DNA from: an uncultured Eubacteriales bacterium
GTDB lineage: Bacteria; Bacillota; Clostridia; Oscillospirales; Ruminococcaceae
Reading direction: 5' to 3'
Length of the DNA: 16,000 nucleotides
Assembly: GCA_900318545.1 (NCBI GenBank)
Contig: ONLC01000071.1
Span: forward strand, 1-16,000
Positions 1 to 7,608 of this stretch are shown in pieces. Each line of letters begins with the position of its first letter. The stretch's first letter is position 1. The notes under the pieces were generated by a model, which ran no database searches, had not been told where the DNA came from, and saw only the letters and a program-made list of their open reading frames with translations. The position numbers and the translations under genes were made by a program.

Positions 1-1314
1 CTCAATTACAGTGGAGAGATCCTCATCAGTTACCTTAACGGTATTGAGCTTTTCCTCTACTGCTTTTAGTCTTTCCTGAATACGTAGTATCTCGCCTCTC
101 TTTGTGGCGATCTCCTCATAATCGGGAGTATCGCTAGCCTCTGCTTCTTCGACAGCTTGCTCCTGCTCACGAAGCTGCTTGTTCAGATCATCATACTCCT
201 CTATCTCAGGAGTTCTGATGCTCGTGCAGGCACAAGCCTCATCAAGAAGGTCAATAGCCTTATCGGGGAGATATCTGTCGTTGATATATCTCTCGGAGAG
301 AACGGCACACTTTCTGATAGTTGCATCATCGATATGGACTCTGTGATAGTTTTCATAGTATTTTTTGATACCGAGCAGTACAGTGACTGTGTCCTCAACA
401 GTCGGTTCGTTTACAGTTACGGGCTGGAAACGTCTTTCAAGTGCTGAATCCTTTTCGATATACTTTCTGTACTCCTTAAAGGTGGTAGCACCAATGACCT
501 GAATCTCGCCTCTCGAAAGCGACGGCTTTAAGATATTTGCCGCATTCATAGTTCCCTCAGAATCACCTGTACCGACAAGTGTGTGTACCTCATCGATAAA
601 CAGGATAACATTACCCAGAGACTTTACCTCCTCAACAAGACCCTTGCAGCGGCTTTCAAACTGACCTCTGAACTGAGTACCTGCAACCAGAGCTGTCAAG
701 TCAAGCAGGTATAGCTCCTTATCTCTGATATGGAAAGGAACATCTCCCGAAACTATCCTTTGAGCTATGCCCTCGGCAACAGCCGTTTTACCTACACCGG
801 GCTCACCGATAAGACAGGGATTGTTCTTCTGCCTGCGGGACAGAATATGGATAACTCTCGATATCTCCTTATCTCTGCCGACTATATTATCCAGCTTGCC
901 CTCTCTTGCTTTTTCGGTAAGGTTTGTACAGTAGTTATTAAGGAATTTGAGCTTTTTCTGCTTTTTGTCCTTATCCTTTGTACCCTGCTGTGATGAGGAA
1001 GCAGTATTCTGCCTTTCAGATAAAGGCGAATGGTCTCCTGAGAAGAGATTGCTAAGGAAGTTCGGCATAGTGCCGCTTCCTCCCATTTCAAAATCCTCTC
1101 CGTCCGAGAGCTCCATAAGCTGATTAGACATAGCCTCGAGATCATCATCGGAAATGCCCATTTGCTTCATATAATCATCTACCTGTGAAATACCAAGTTC
1201 CTTAGCACACACAAGGCAAAGTCCCTGATTCTTTTTTGAGTCGGGATCCTTTACATTAAGCTGCGATATAAAAACAACCGCAGGTCTTTTTTTGCATCGG
1301 GTGCACATCATCAT
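1..1314 (-). CDS. Clp ATPase (Hsp100, ClpE/ClpC type), N-terminal 438 residues, runs off left edge
   Basis: This is the N-terminal part of a Hsp100 AAA+ unfoldase of the kind that feeds substrates to ClpP in the cytoplasm. Reading the minus strand gives 438 codons with no stop before the window edge. Residues 1-40 hold a four-cysteine zinc-finger-like motif (C4-x2-C7 and C33-x2-C36) in place of the usual Clp N repeat domain, as in ClpE. A low-complexity linker (about 60-120) follows, then the first AAA domain with Walker A GEPGVGKT (170-177), Walker B VILFIDE (236-242), GATT and LERRF motifs. The last residues are charged and helical, as in the middle (UVR-like) region. The start chosen is the first of three tandem ATGs, 10 bases after AGGAG. 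It lies 22 bases after the broken cvpA-like gene and is probably co-transcribed with it. No CtsR-type operator was recognised upstream. The ClpE versus ClpC name is uncertain; the family is not. Confidence 0.93.
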   Translation of the reverse strand, partial: MMMCTRCKKRPAVVFISQLNVKDPDSKKNQGLCLVCAKELGISQVDDYMKQMGISDDDLEAMSNQLMELSDGEDFEMGGSGTMPNFLSNLFSGDHSPLSERQNTASSSQQGTKDKDKKQKKLKFLNNYCTNLTEKAREGKLDNIVGRDKEISRVIHILSRRQKNNPCLIGEPGVGKTAVAEGIAQRIVSGDVPFHIRDKELYLLDLTALVAGTQFRGQFESRCKGLVEEVKSLGNVILFIDEVHTLVGTGDSEGTMNAANILKPSLSRGEIQVIGATTFKEYRKYIEKDSALERRFQPVTVNEPTVEDTVTVLLGIKKYYENYHRVHIDDATIRKCAVLSERYINDRYLPDKAIDLLDEACACTSIRTPEIEEYDDLNKQLREQEQAVEEAEASDTPDYEEIATKRGEILRIQERLKAVEEKLNTVKVTDEDLSTVIE

Positions 1315-1336
1315 AATAGTGTACTCCTTTCTTTAA

Positions 1337-1711
1337 TTAATAAAATGCACGGAAGAAATACTTAAATAATATAGTATCATTACATTGACTTAAACTCAGA
1401 TAACTGTTCGATTCTCCCATAACTGCAACAATCTGAGCTGCAAAATAGCCTATCAGCAAGCAATACATTATGCCCTTAACCGCTCCAAGAGCACCTCCGC
1501 CGACTCTGGCAGCGGTGGATATTCTGTTGCCAGTCAATACTCCCACAAGGAACAGGATGATCTTAACTCCTATCTCCATTATAATATAGAGAATAATAAA
1601 GATAGTTATTCTGACTATCGGAAGTATCAGGCTGCGAAGCAGATTCTTTTCAAGCAGCTCAGCCGAATATGAGGGGTCATCCCGGCTGAGAGCATAGAAT
1701 ATCTCTGTTGA
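1337..1711 (-). pseudogene. C-terminal remainder of CvpA-family membrane protein, cut off by an in-frame TAA
   Basis: This stretch is in exactly the same frame as the CvpA-like N-terminal fragment at 1712-2212 and follows its TAA directly, with no other stop until TAA at 1337. It encodes about 124 residues with three hydrophobic segments (around ILPIVRITIFIILYI, IILFLVGVLTG, and a Gly/Ala-rich AVKGIMYCLLIGYF helix) and a short polar/aromatic tail. That is the layout expected for the second half of a CvpA/colicin V production-like membrane protein. The only internal ATG (1579) lies inside a membrane segment and has no good ribosome site, so independent translation looks unlikely. It is therefore read as the separated C-terminal half of one gene, reachable only by stop readthrough. 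A sequencing error at the stop is the alternative. Confidence 0.7.
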
Positions 1712-2212
1712 TTATTTATCAAAAGACTTTATCACCTGATCAGCCGCCTTATCAAGGTAGGAGCCGTCAAAGCTTACATTAAAACTGTTCTTGAATTCGT
1801 TTTTTACATCAGCAAAAACATCTGAGGCAGTTTCTTTGGCTAAGTCTGCATCAAAGCCCTCACTGACAAGAAGCTTACTGATCGACTCTGAGGGACTTGT
1901 GCTCTGATCGAAGGACTGCTTTATTTTCTGAGCATCAAGCCGTATGTCAATGCCGTTTTCAGCGAGCCTGTTGTTTACCTCTTCGGCAACATCAATTCCA
2001 CGGCAGGCAGTTTCAAGGCCTGAAACGACCTTTTTCTTTACAAATTTATTATAAGCATTTTCAGCCGCCATATCAGACAAAGCAAGCGACAAAGAGCAGC
2101 ATACCACTGATGCCAGCAGCATTATTGTAAACTTAAAAACACCACGGTAAATACCGATAAACACAAACAGTATCAGTATTACCGCACATATCATATCAAG
2201 AAGAAATGACAT
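1712..2212 (-). CDS. CvpA-family membrane protein, truncated N-terminal part (166 aa)
   Basis: The protein starts with a long hydrophobic stretch (about residues 5-45, two close membrane segments), as CvpA-family proteins do. A polar, helical region of about 110 residues follows and ends at FDK before TAA. The start is an ATG preceded by TAGGTG at proper spacing, 15 bases after the stop of the DUF5711-like gene, so co-transcription is likely. The frame stays open after the TAA for another 124 residues of typical membrane protein (1337-1711), so the intact product would be about 291 residues. The fragment alone lacks the later membrane helices and is probably non-functional unless the stop is bypassed. 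CvpA-like proteins are inner-membrane proteins with poorly defined roles in envelope integrity. The family call rests on topology and context and is moderate. Confidence 0.65.
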   Translation of the reverse strand: MSFLLDMICAVILILFVFIGIYRGVFKFTIMLLASVVCCSLSLALSDMAAENAYNKFVKKKVVSGLETACRGIDVAEEVNNRLAENGIDIRLDAQKIKQSFDQSTSPSESISKLLVSEGFDADLAKETASDVFADVKNEFKNSFNVSFDGSYLDKAADQVIKSFDK

Positions 2213-2227
2213 TTGATCACCTACACA

Positions 2228-4093
2228 TCAGGTCTTGAAGCCGATCTTATTTAACTCTCTGACATCAAGGAAGTATACAGCATCGTTCAGGTATGCAAAA
2301 TCAACATAATCAGAAGACACGCTCGCTGTTGCAAGAAGATTTCCTGCCTTATCGTAAGCATTTAACTTGTTCTCACAAAGGAGAATGATAAGGTTTGAAC
2401 TGGAATGCAGCTTCTTTGGCTGACCATCCTCTGTATAGATCATACTGTTCGGATTGTTTGAATCGCTGTCTGAACGGAAAATAGTCAGAATACCGTTCCC
2501 TTTTCCTACACCGCTGACAACGACCGCTGCAGTCGTACTGCTGAGAGAATAGTCGATAAGATCTCCGCTGTACTCATATTTAAAGAGAATGTTTCCGTTA
2601 TTATCAAGCTTATAGAAATTAGATAATCCAATCACCCACTGATCCTCGTTGTCATTGACAAGAGTATCCAGAACCAGATCATCAATAGCAGATGACTGCA
2701 TAACCTCTTCCTCACTGTCAAATGAAATACCCGTAATATAAGAGTTTATCATTCCGTTTTCAGATTTGAAGGTGGTTATGTAGCAGCCGTCACCGCTTTC
2801 ATTAAATGTGATATCAATGACCTTTTTATAGCTCTGCCACTTATAGATAACAACACCGTCAGAATCATATACAGTCATTACAGCTTCATACCTGTCGTTC
2901 TGAGTAATAACTGCGATATTACTGTTGCTGCCTATTTCGGCAATCATTACAGTATCCTCTATCTCTCTTGAGAAAAGCTCTCCGTTTTTATTCAAAAGCG
3001 TAAATGAGTGACCGCCTCTGTCGTATACAAGAGCTCTCTTGCCGGCTGTTCGTACAACAGGATTTGCATATGAATGTGATGTAGTAGAGATAACATTTCC
3101 TGTTTCATCATAGAAAACTATATGATTATCATCTACCTTTATAAAGCAATCCTTAAATGGAGTTACTATATTTACTGAGGTTTCATCAAACTGTATAGGA
3201 TAATTACCCTCAGCTGTTTTTCCGTCATTGACTATAGTTGCATGAGGTCTGTCAAGTATGCCTTCAAGCTTTGGCACCCATATACCTCTTGTGAGATACA
3301 CCGTCAACCCGAATGCAGCCACTATCAGAAGAGCTATAAGCACCTTTATACGCTTTTTCATTTTCTGCTTCTTACGTGCAGAGCGTATATCCGTAACCTT
3401 GGTTTTACGAGCCTTCTGTTCTGCTTTCTTTTTCTCTTTTTTCTTGGTTTTCTCCTGAGGAAGAGGCTCTTCTTCATCATCATGAGTAACTTGCGGCTCA
3501 GCTGCAGGCTCCTCCAAAACAGACTCAGGCTGAGGCTCCTCTTCATCTTCGTCGTCTTCGACTACATTATCGTGCTTAATCAGGATAATGCTTTCTCGGT
3601 TTTTCTTGATCTGTGCCTTCTGCTGCTTTTTTTCAAGCTTTTTGAGTTCTTCATCAACTTCTGTGTCAGACTCCTCAGACTCAGCGGCTGTGTTCTGCTC
3701 TTCATCATTAGCCTGAACAAAAACATCGTCCTCAAATATTTTATTCGGATCCTCTTTCAAATCCTTCAGCTTACTTTCTTCGGCAGGAGCAATAAACACT
3801 TCCTCCTCAGTAAGCTTTTGAATGTCCTCCTGAGCCTTCTGCTCAGCCTCGGACTCTTTTTTCATTCTCTCTTTAGCAGCTCTGAGTTTTTTCTGAGCAA
3901 GTAGCTCTTCTCTCAGCCGCTGCTCCTTTTCAGCACGCAGCCTTTGCTTTCTTTCAAGCCTTTTCTGCTGCCTGATCTCTCTTCCCGAAACCTCAGGCAT
4001 TGGCTCATCAGAATTTACAAAGGCATCTCTGTCAACAAAGTCAGAGCCAAATCTCTTTTTATTATTATCGTTATTGTCTTTCATTATCCTCAT
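2228..4093 (-). CDS. DUF5711-like membrane-anchored protein with long charged cytoplasmic tail (621 aa)
   Basis: The first 245 residues are strongly charged and mostly without hydrophobic residues: a Lys/Arg/Glu-rich helical part (35-90) and acidic runs (130-215). A Lys/Arg-rich patch then leads into one membrane helix (about 250-268, VLIALLIVAAFGLTVYLT). The remaining 350 residues are rich in short beta-strand repeats of the kind NGxxLF / DKAGNLL, suggesting a beta-propeller-like domain outside the membrane. This layout matches the DUF5711 family of Clostridia, whose function is unknown. By the positive-inside rule the charged tail is cytoplasmic. The start at 4093 overlaps truA by 23 bases. 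An ATG three codons on (4084) has GAGG just upstream and is an equally good start. It is followed by the cvpA-like gene after 15 bases. The family name is from memory of the layout. Confidence 0.8.
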   Translation of the reverse strand: MRIMKDNNDNNKKRFGSDFVDRDAFVNSDEPMPEVSGREIRQQKRLERKQRLRAEKEQRLREELLAQKKLRAAKERMKKESEAEQKAQEDIQKLTEEEVFIAPAEESKLKDLKEDPNKIFEDDVFVQANDEEQNTAAESEESDTEVDEELKKLEKKQQKAQIKKNRESIILIKHDNVVEDDEDEEEPQPESVLEEPAAEPQVTHDDEEEPLPQEKTKKKEKKKAEQKARKTKVTDIRSARKKQKMKKRIKVLIALLIVAAFGLTVYLTRGIWVPKLEGILDRPHATIVNDGKTAEGNYPIQFDETSVNIVTPFKDCFIKVDDNHIVFYDETGNVISTTSHSYANPVVRTAGKRALVYDRGGHSFTLLNKNGELFSREIEDTVMIAEIGSNSNIAVITQNDRYEAVMTVYDSDGVVIYKWQSYKKVIDITFNESGDGCYITTFKSENGMINSYITGISFDSEEEVMQSSAIDDLVLDTLVNDNEDQWVIGLSNFYKLDNNGNILFKYEYSGDLIDYSLSSTTAAVVVSGVGKGNGILTIFRSDSDSNNPNSMIYTEDGQPKKLHSSSNLIILLCENKLNAYDKAGNLLATASVSSDYVDFAYLNDAVYFLDVRELNKIGFKT

Positions 4094-4835
4094 TGCCTTT
4101 ATCGTAATAAACTTCGTTCAGGTACAAACCTGTAGGCGGAACAGTTTTCCCGGCTTTTGTTCTGTCTCTTGAATCAATAAGCGAAGCTATCGAGCCATCG
4201 GGCAGCTTTCCGTCATTGATGTAAAGCAGGGTCCCCACCATTATCCTCACCATATTATATAAAAAGCCGTCACCGCTCACTGTAAAATGAACAGTATCAC
4301 CCACACGCCTGACACTGAAATCAAATATAGTCCTTTCAGTATTTTCCTTGTCACAATCGGCACTGCAGAAGGCTTTGAAGTCATGCTTTCCGATGAATGC
4401 CTTTGCTTCACGGTCAAGTCTGTCTGCATCTATAGGATACCAGCTTCTGTAGGCTGTATCCTTATAGAACGGATCCTTTATCTCACTGTTATGAACGATA
4501 TAAACATATTCCTTTCCCATGCAGGAATACCTTGCATGGAAATCAAGCGGAGCTTCCTCACAGGAAAGAACAGCTATATCATCTTCAAGAATAGCATTGA
4601 GCCCGAACACGACACCTCTGCAGGTTATCGTAGACGCAGTCTGAAAGCTCAGAACATACCGCCTTGCATGAACGCCTGCATCAGTTCTTGAACAGCCGTT
4701 CACTGTGATATGCTCACCCAGCAGCTCAAAGAGGGCATCTTCAAAAGCCTCCTGAACTGTATAGGCATTATTCTGCCTTTGCCAGCCGTGATATGCGGCT
4801 CCGTTATATGCTATCGTTACCTTAAAATTTCTCAT
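4071..4835 (-). CDS. truA: tRNA pseudouridine(38-40) synthase TruA
   Basis: TruA converts uridines 38-40 in the anticodon stem-loop of tRNAs to pseudouridine. The 254-residue product begins MRNFKVTIAYNGAAYHGWQ, the usual TruA N-terminus. It carries the catalytic-aspartate motif SRTDAGVHA with Asp52, the FxAxY..GKEYVY region, the HDFKAFCS segment, and the C-terminal FLYNMVRIMVGTLL motif. Length is normal for the family. A longer reading from 4877 is possible but its extra 14 residues do not fit. The ATG at 4835 overlaps the ecfT stop as ATGA and has no clear ribosome site, which points to translational coupling with ecfT. Its 3' end overlaps the next gene. The ecfA1-ecfA2-ecfT-truA order is common in Firmicutes. 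Confidence 0.96.
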   Translation of the reverse strand: MRNFKVTIAYNGAAYHGWQRQNNAYTVQEAFEDALFELLGEHITVNGCSRTDAGVHARRYVLSFQTASTITCRGVVFGLNAILEDDIAVLSCEEAPLDFHARYSCMGKEYVYIVHNSEIKDPFYKDTAYRSWYPIDADRLDREAKAFIGKHDFKAFCSADCDKENTERTIFDFSVRRVGDTVHFTVSGDGFLYNMVRIMVGTLLYINDGKLPDGSIASLIDSRDRTKAGKTVPPTGLYLNEVYYDKGNEDNERQ

Positions 4836-5635
4836 ATTATACAGTTTACAACTATTACACCTGCGAAAAACAGGCACAAGAACATTACTCCTATAAGATC
4901 AATATAAGAAAGATGCAGCTGCTTCATTCTTGTTCTGCCCTCTCCGCCGTGATAGCAGCGGCACTCCATAGCAAGGGCAAGCTCCTCTGCGTGTCTGAAT
5001 GATGCCACAAACAGCGGAATAAGTATCGGTACAAGAGCCTTGGCTTTCTTAATCAGGCCGCCTGTCTCAATATCTGCACCCCTTGCCTTCTGAGCCGACA
5101 TAATCTTATCAGTCTCTTCGATAAGAGTCGGAATGAACCTTAATGCTATCGTCATCATCATTGCGAGCTCATGCACAGGTACCTTCAGCTTTTTAAGCGG
5201 TGAAAGCAGTCTTTCTATCGCATCTGTCAGGTCGATAGGTGAGGTCGTATAAGTCAGTATAGACGAGCCCACTATCAGGCAAAGTATCCTTATCGACATG
5301 AACGAAGCTGTTTCAACACCATCCGAGGTGATCTTAATTATCTTCCATTTGAAATAAACATCGCCTGTTCTGATAAAGAACAGATTAAGTATTGCAGTTA
5401 TTATAACTATCGGCAGTATAGGCTTTACGCTTTTCCACATCATTTTCATGGGTATTCCCGAGATGGGATAAATGATCAGCGTAAAAGCTATACCTACACA
5501 AAGTGCCTGAATACTGTCTGCAACGAACAGCATAACTATAAATGCTGCTGTCAAAAGCAGCTTAACTCTGGCATCCATTCTGTGTATCACAGAGGTACCG
5601 GGAAAAAACTGTCCAATTGTAATATCCTTCAGCAA
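4832..5635 (-). CDS. ecfT: Energy-coupling factor transporter transmembrane protein EcfT
   Basis: EcfT is the membrane scaffold that links the two EcfA ATPases to exchangeable substrate-binding S components for uptake of vitamins and trace metals. The 267-residue protein has the N-terminal IGQFFPGTS..HRMDARVKLL motif and five or more hydrophobic segments (about 25-60, 70-90, 112-130, 155-170, 200-212, 245-264). It also has the two coupling motifs of the cytoplasmic helices: KARGAD (183-188) and ECRCYHGG (224-231). The second motif usually reads ARG and here reads CRC, keeping the Arg. The start is TTG at 5635, six bases after GGAGG and 19 bases after ecfA2. No S component is encoded in the window, as expected for a group II module serving several S components encoded elsewhere. 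Confidence 0.95.
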   Translation of the reverse strand: MLKDITIGQFFPGTSVIHRMDARVKLLLTAAFIVMLFVADSIQALCVGIAFTLIIYPISGIPMKMMWKSVKPILPIVIITAILNLFFIRTGDVYFKWKIIKITSDGVETASFMSIRILCLIVGSSILTYTTSPIDLTDAIERLLSPLKKLKVPVHELAMMMTIALRFIPTLIEETDKIMSAQKARGADIETGGLIKKAKALVPILIPLFVASFRHAEELALAMECRCYHGGEGRTRMKQLHLSYIDLIGVMFLCLFFAGVIVVNCII

Positions 5636-5654
5636 TTTATTCCTCCGTACTATT

Positions 5655-6515
5655 TCAGCCTTCCTTGTTTTTGAGCATCTTCAAAACAAGGTCTGCTGCG
5701 TATTTTACAGTATATACATCATCCTCAAGACCTATTCCCATAGATTTGAGTCTGTCGAACACTCTCGTTATCTGCGGAACAGAAAGCCCCATCTGACGAA
5801 GCTCCTCGCTTCTGTGAAAGACCTTTACGGTCTCATCATAGCAAAACAGCTTTGCCTTATTCATTACTAATATCTTTTCGGCATTCTTAGCTATATCCTC
5901 CATTGAATGAGAAACAAGAAGCACCGTATTTCCTGTCTCCCTGTGATACTCTTTTAACATACCAAGGATACGCTCTCTGCCCTTAGGGTCAAGTCCCGAG
6001 GCAGGCTCATCAAGTATCAGCACCTTTGGATTCATCGCCATAACGCCTGCTATGGCAACTCTTCTCTTCTGACCGCCGGAAAGATCAAAGGGTGACTTTT
6101 CAAGCAGCTCGTGCTTTATTCCGACAAGCCTGGCAGTCTCATGGATACGCTTGTCGATCTCTTCATCACTCAGTCCCATATTCTTTGGTCCGAAAGCTAT
6201 ATCCTTATATACAGTTTCCTCAAAGAGCTGATACTCAGGATACTGGAAAACAAGCCCTACCTTAAACCTTATTGGTCTGAGCTTCGACTTATCTTCCCAG
6301 AGCTTTTCACCGTCAATATAAACAGCTCCCTCTGTAGGCTTCAAAAGCCCGTTGAAATGCTGGATAAGTGTCGATTTTCCCGAGCCCGTATGTCCGATTA
6401 TCCCGACAAACTCACCGGCTTCGATCTCTATATCTATATGGTCTACCGCAACCTTACGAAAAGGAGTTCCCTCTCCGTAAACATAGGTAAGGCCCTCTGC
6501 TTTTATTACTGACAT
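5655..6515 (-). CDS. ecfA2: Energy-coupling factor transporter ATPase EcfA2 (CbiO-type)
   Basis: This is one of the two ABC ATPases that power ECF importers. The 286-residue protein has Walker A GHTGSGKST (41-49), the Q-loop VFQYPEYQLFEETV with Gln91, the signature LSGGQ (145-149), Walker B LILDEP (166-171) and the H-loop His203. The GLDPKGRE motif and C-terminal EcfA extension are also present. The YPEYQLF version of the Q-loop is typical of EcfA2. The ATG at 6515 is preferred because GGAGAG lies four bases before it. A GTG at 6527, overlapping the ecfA1 stop, would add only four residues. It probably forms a heterodimer with EcfA1, encoded immediately upstream in transcription order, and acts with EcfT encoded downstream. 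Confidence 0.96.
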   Translation of the reverse strand: MSVIKAEGLTYVYGEGTPFRKVAVDHIDIEIEAGEFVGIIGHTGSGKSTLIQHFNGLLKPTEGAVYIDGEKLWEDKSKLRPIRFKVGLVFQYPEYQLFEETVYKDIAFGPKNMGLSDEEIDKRIHETARLVGIKHELLEKSPFDLSGGQKRRVAIAGVMAMNPKVLILDEPASGLDPKGRERILGMLKEYHRETGNTVLLVSHSMEDIAKNAEKILVMNKAKLFCYDETVKVFHRSEELRQMGLSVPQITRVFDRLKSMGIGLEDDVYTVKYAADLVLKMLKNKEG

Positions 6516-6526
6516 TTTACTCTCCA

Positions 6527-7375
6527 CTATTTCAGAAGCTCATACAGCTTCTCTACACATTCTTCCTCTGTAATGATATCATCGGGCAGGTCAACGCCCT
6601 CATTACGAAGCAGATAACACAGCTCCGTTACCTGCGGCACATCGAGCCCGAGGTTTTTAAGCGTTTTCACCTGCGAGAATATCTTCTTCGGCACATTGTC
6701 AAGAACTATCTCTCCGCCGTCTATCACAACAACACGGTCAGCCTGAACAGCCTCCTCCATATAATGTGTGATAAGAACGATAGTAACACCCTGAGCATTA
6801 AGCTCCTTGATCGTTTTCATTACCTCCGCCCTGCCCTTTGGGTCGAGCATTGCTGTAGGCTCATCAAGGAGTATGCAGTCAGGTCTCATAGCAATAATGC
6901 CTGCTATTGCGACTCTCTGCTTCTGTCCTCCCGAAAGCTTGTGAGGTGCGTGCATTCGGTACTCATACATACCAACTGTCTGCAATGCTTCATCGACTCT
7001 TCGTCTTATCTCCTTAGGCTCTACGCCCATATTTTCAAGAGCGAAGGCTACGTCCTCTTCAACGATAGTTGCAACAATCTGATTGTCGGGGTTCTGAAAT
7101 ACCATTCCAACCTTTTGTCTGATATCAAGAAGCCTGCTCTCATCTGCAACGCTCATTCCTTCAACAGTGATGCTTCCCTTCTGAGGGATATTGATACCGT
7201 TTATGCACTTCGCGAGTGTTGATTTTCCCGAGCCGTTATGCCCGAGAACAGCAACAAACTCGCCCTTTTCGATATTCAGAGATATGCCTTTGAGCACCTC
7301 AGTTACTACAGGCGGCTCTTCTATCTCATTTATATATGAAAATTCAAGATCCTTGATCTCGATAAAACTACTCAT
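6527..7375 (-). CDS. ecfA1: Energy-coupling factor transporter ATPase EcfA1 (CbiO-type)
   Basis: This is the first ATPase of the ECF importer module. The 282-residue protein shows Walker A GHNGSGKST (45-53), the Q-loop FQNPDNQ (93-99) with Gln94, the signature LSGGQ (147-151), Walker B ILLDEPT (168-174) and His204 of the H-loop, followed by the EcfA-type C-terminal region. The NPDNQ Q-loop is the usual EcfA1 form, which separates it from its downstream partner. The start ATG follows GGAG by eight bases. Its TAG stop overlaps an upstream GTG of ecfA2, so the two are tightly linked. Between this gene and the preceding small gene lies a 55-base spacer with a strong GC hairpin. Confidence 0.96.
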   Translation of the reverse strand: MSSFIEIKDLEFSYINEIEEPPVVTEVLKGISLNIEKGEFVAVLGHNGSGKSTLAKCINGINIPQKGSITVEGMSVADESRLLDIRQKVGMVFQNPDNQIVATIVEEDVAFALENMGVEPKEIRRRVDEALQTVGMYEYRMHAPHKLSGGQKQRVAIAGIIAMRPDCILLDEPTAMLDPKGRAEVMKTIKELNAQGVTIVLITHYMEEAVQADRVVVIDGGEIVLDNVPKKIFSQVKTLKNLGLDVPQVTELCYLLRNEGVDLPDDIITEEECVEKLYELLK

Positions 7376-7396
7376 AAAATCAGCTCCGAAACAAGC

Positions 7397-7427
7397 TGTC
7401 GTAGGGCGGTGCGAAACCGCCCTGACA
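7397..7427. repeat. GC-rich inverted repeat (stem-loop) between small gene and ecfA1
   Basis: A perfect 8-base-pair stem, AGGGCGGT (7403-7410) against ACCGCCCT (7416-7423), closes a GCGAA loop. TGTC/GACA (7397-7400 and 7424-7427) extends it by four pairs past a two-base bulge. No T-run follows on either strand, so it is not a standard terminator. It could attenuate or protect the operon transcript between the small gene and the ecf module. It could also be a copy of a dispersed palindromic element, since it resembles the GGGCGAA/TTCGCCC palindrome at 15780-15797. Confidence 0.6.
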
Positions 7428-7430
7428 AAC

Positions 7431-7592
7431 TTAGTCCTTCTTTTTCTTGATCTTCTCGATTACATCCTCAGCTACGTCCTTAGCCTTTTCGAGGTTTTCC
7501 TTGGTAGCAAGCTTCTTAGCCTCTTTTTTGACGCTGTCGGGGATTTTGTCATCGATCTGGTCGATTTTCTTTTTGATGTCATCAAGTCCCAT
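7431..7592 (-). CDS. Small lysine-rich helical protein, function unknown (53 aa)
   Basis: This short gene encodes 53 residues beginning MGLDDIKKKIDQIDD and ending in a run of lysines. The start is strongly supported by GGAGGT eight bases before the ATG. It sits tightly (16 bases) after the methyltransferase gene, in the same direction and inside the operon. The protein has no cysteine, tryptophan or membrane segment. It is about 30% Lys with regularly spaced Ile/Leu/Val, as in an amphipathic helix broken once by a Pro near residue 18. It resembles short soluble stress or antitoxin-like helical proteins in composition only, and I do not recognise a family. It is probably translated but of unknown role. 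Confidence 0.75.
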   Translation of the reverse strand: MGLDDIKKKIDQIDDKIPDSVKKEAKKLATKENLEKAKDVAEDVIEKIKKKKD

Positions 7593-7608
7593 AGTTGATT
7601 ACCTCCAT

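Noticed and set aside
1712..1714. Possibility that TAA is reassigned as a sense codon in this organism
   Set aside because: TAA ends other intact genes here, such as the 53-residue gene, truA and the C-terminal end of the cvpA-like frame, so reassignment does not fit.
3242..3904. Plus-strand open frame of 220 codons opposite the DUF5711-like gene
   Set aside because: It is the antisense of the charged tail of that gene. The Leu/Phe-rich translation is what Lys/Glu codons give on the other strand, and there is no start signal.
7403..7423. GC hairpin considered as a terminator between the small gene and ecfA1
   Set aside because: Neither strand has a T-run after the stem, and ecfA1 has no obvious own promoter, so full termination here is unlikely. 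It was kept only as an inverted repeat.
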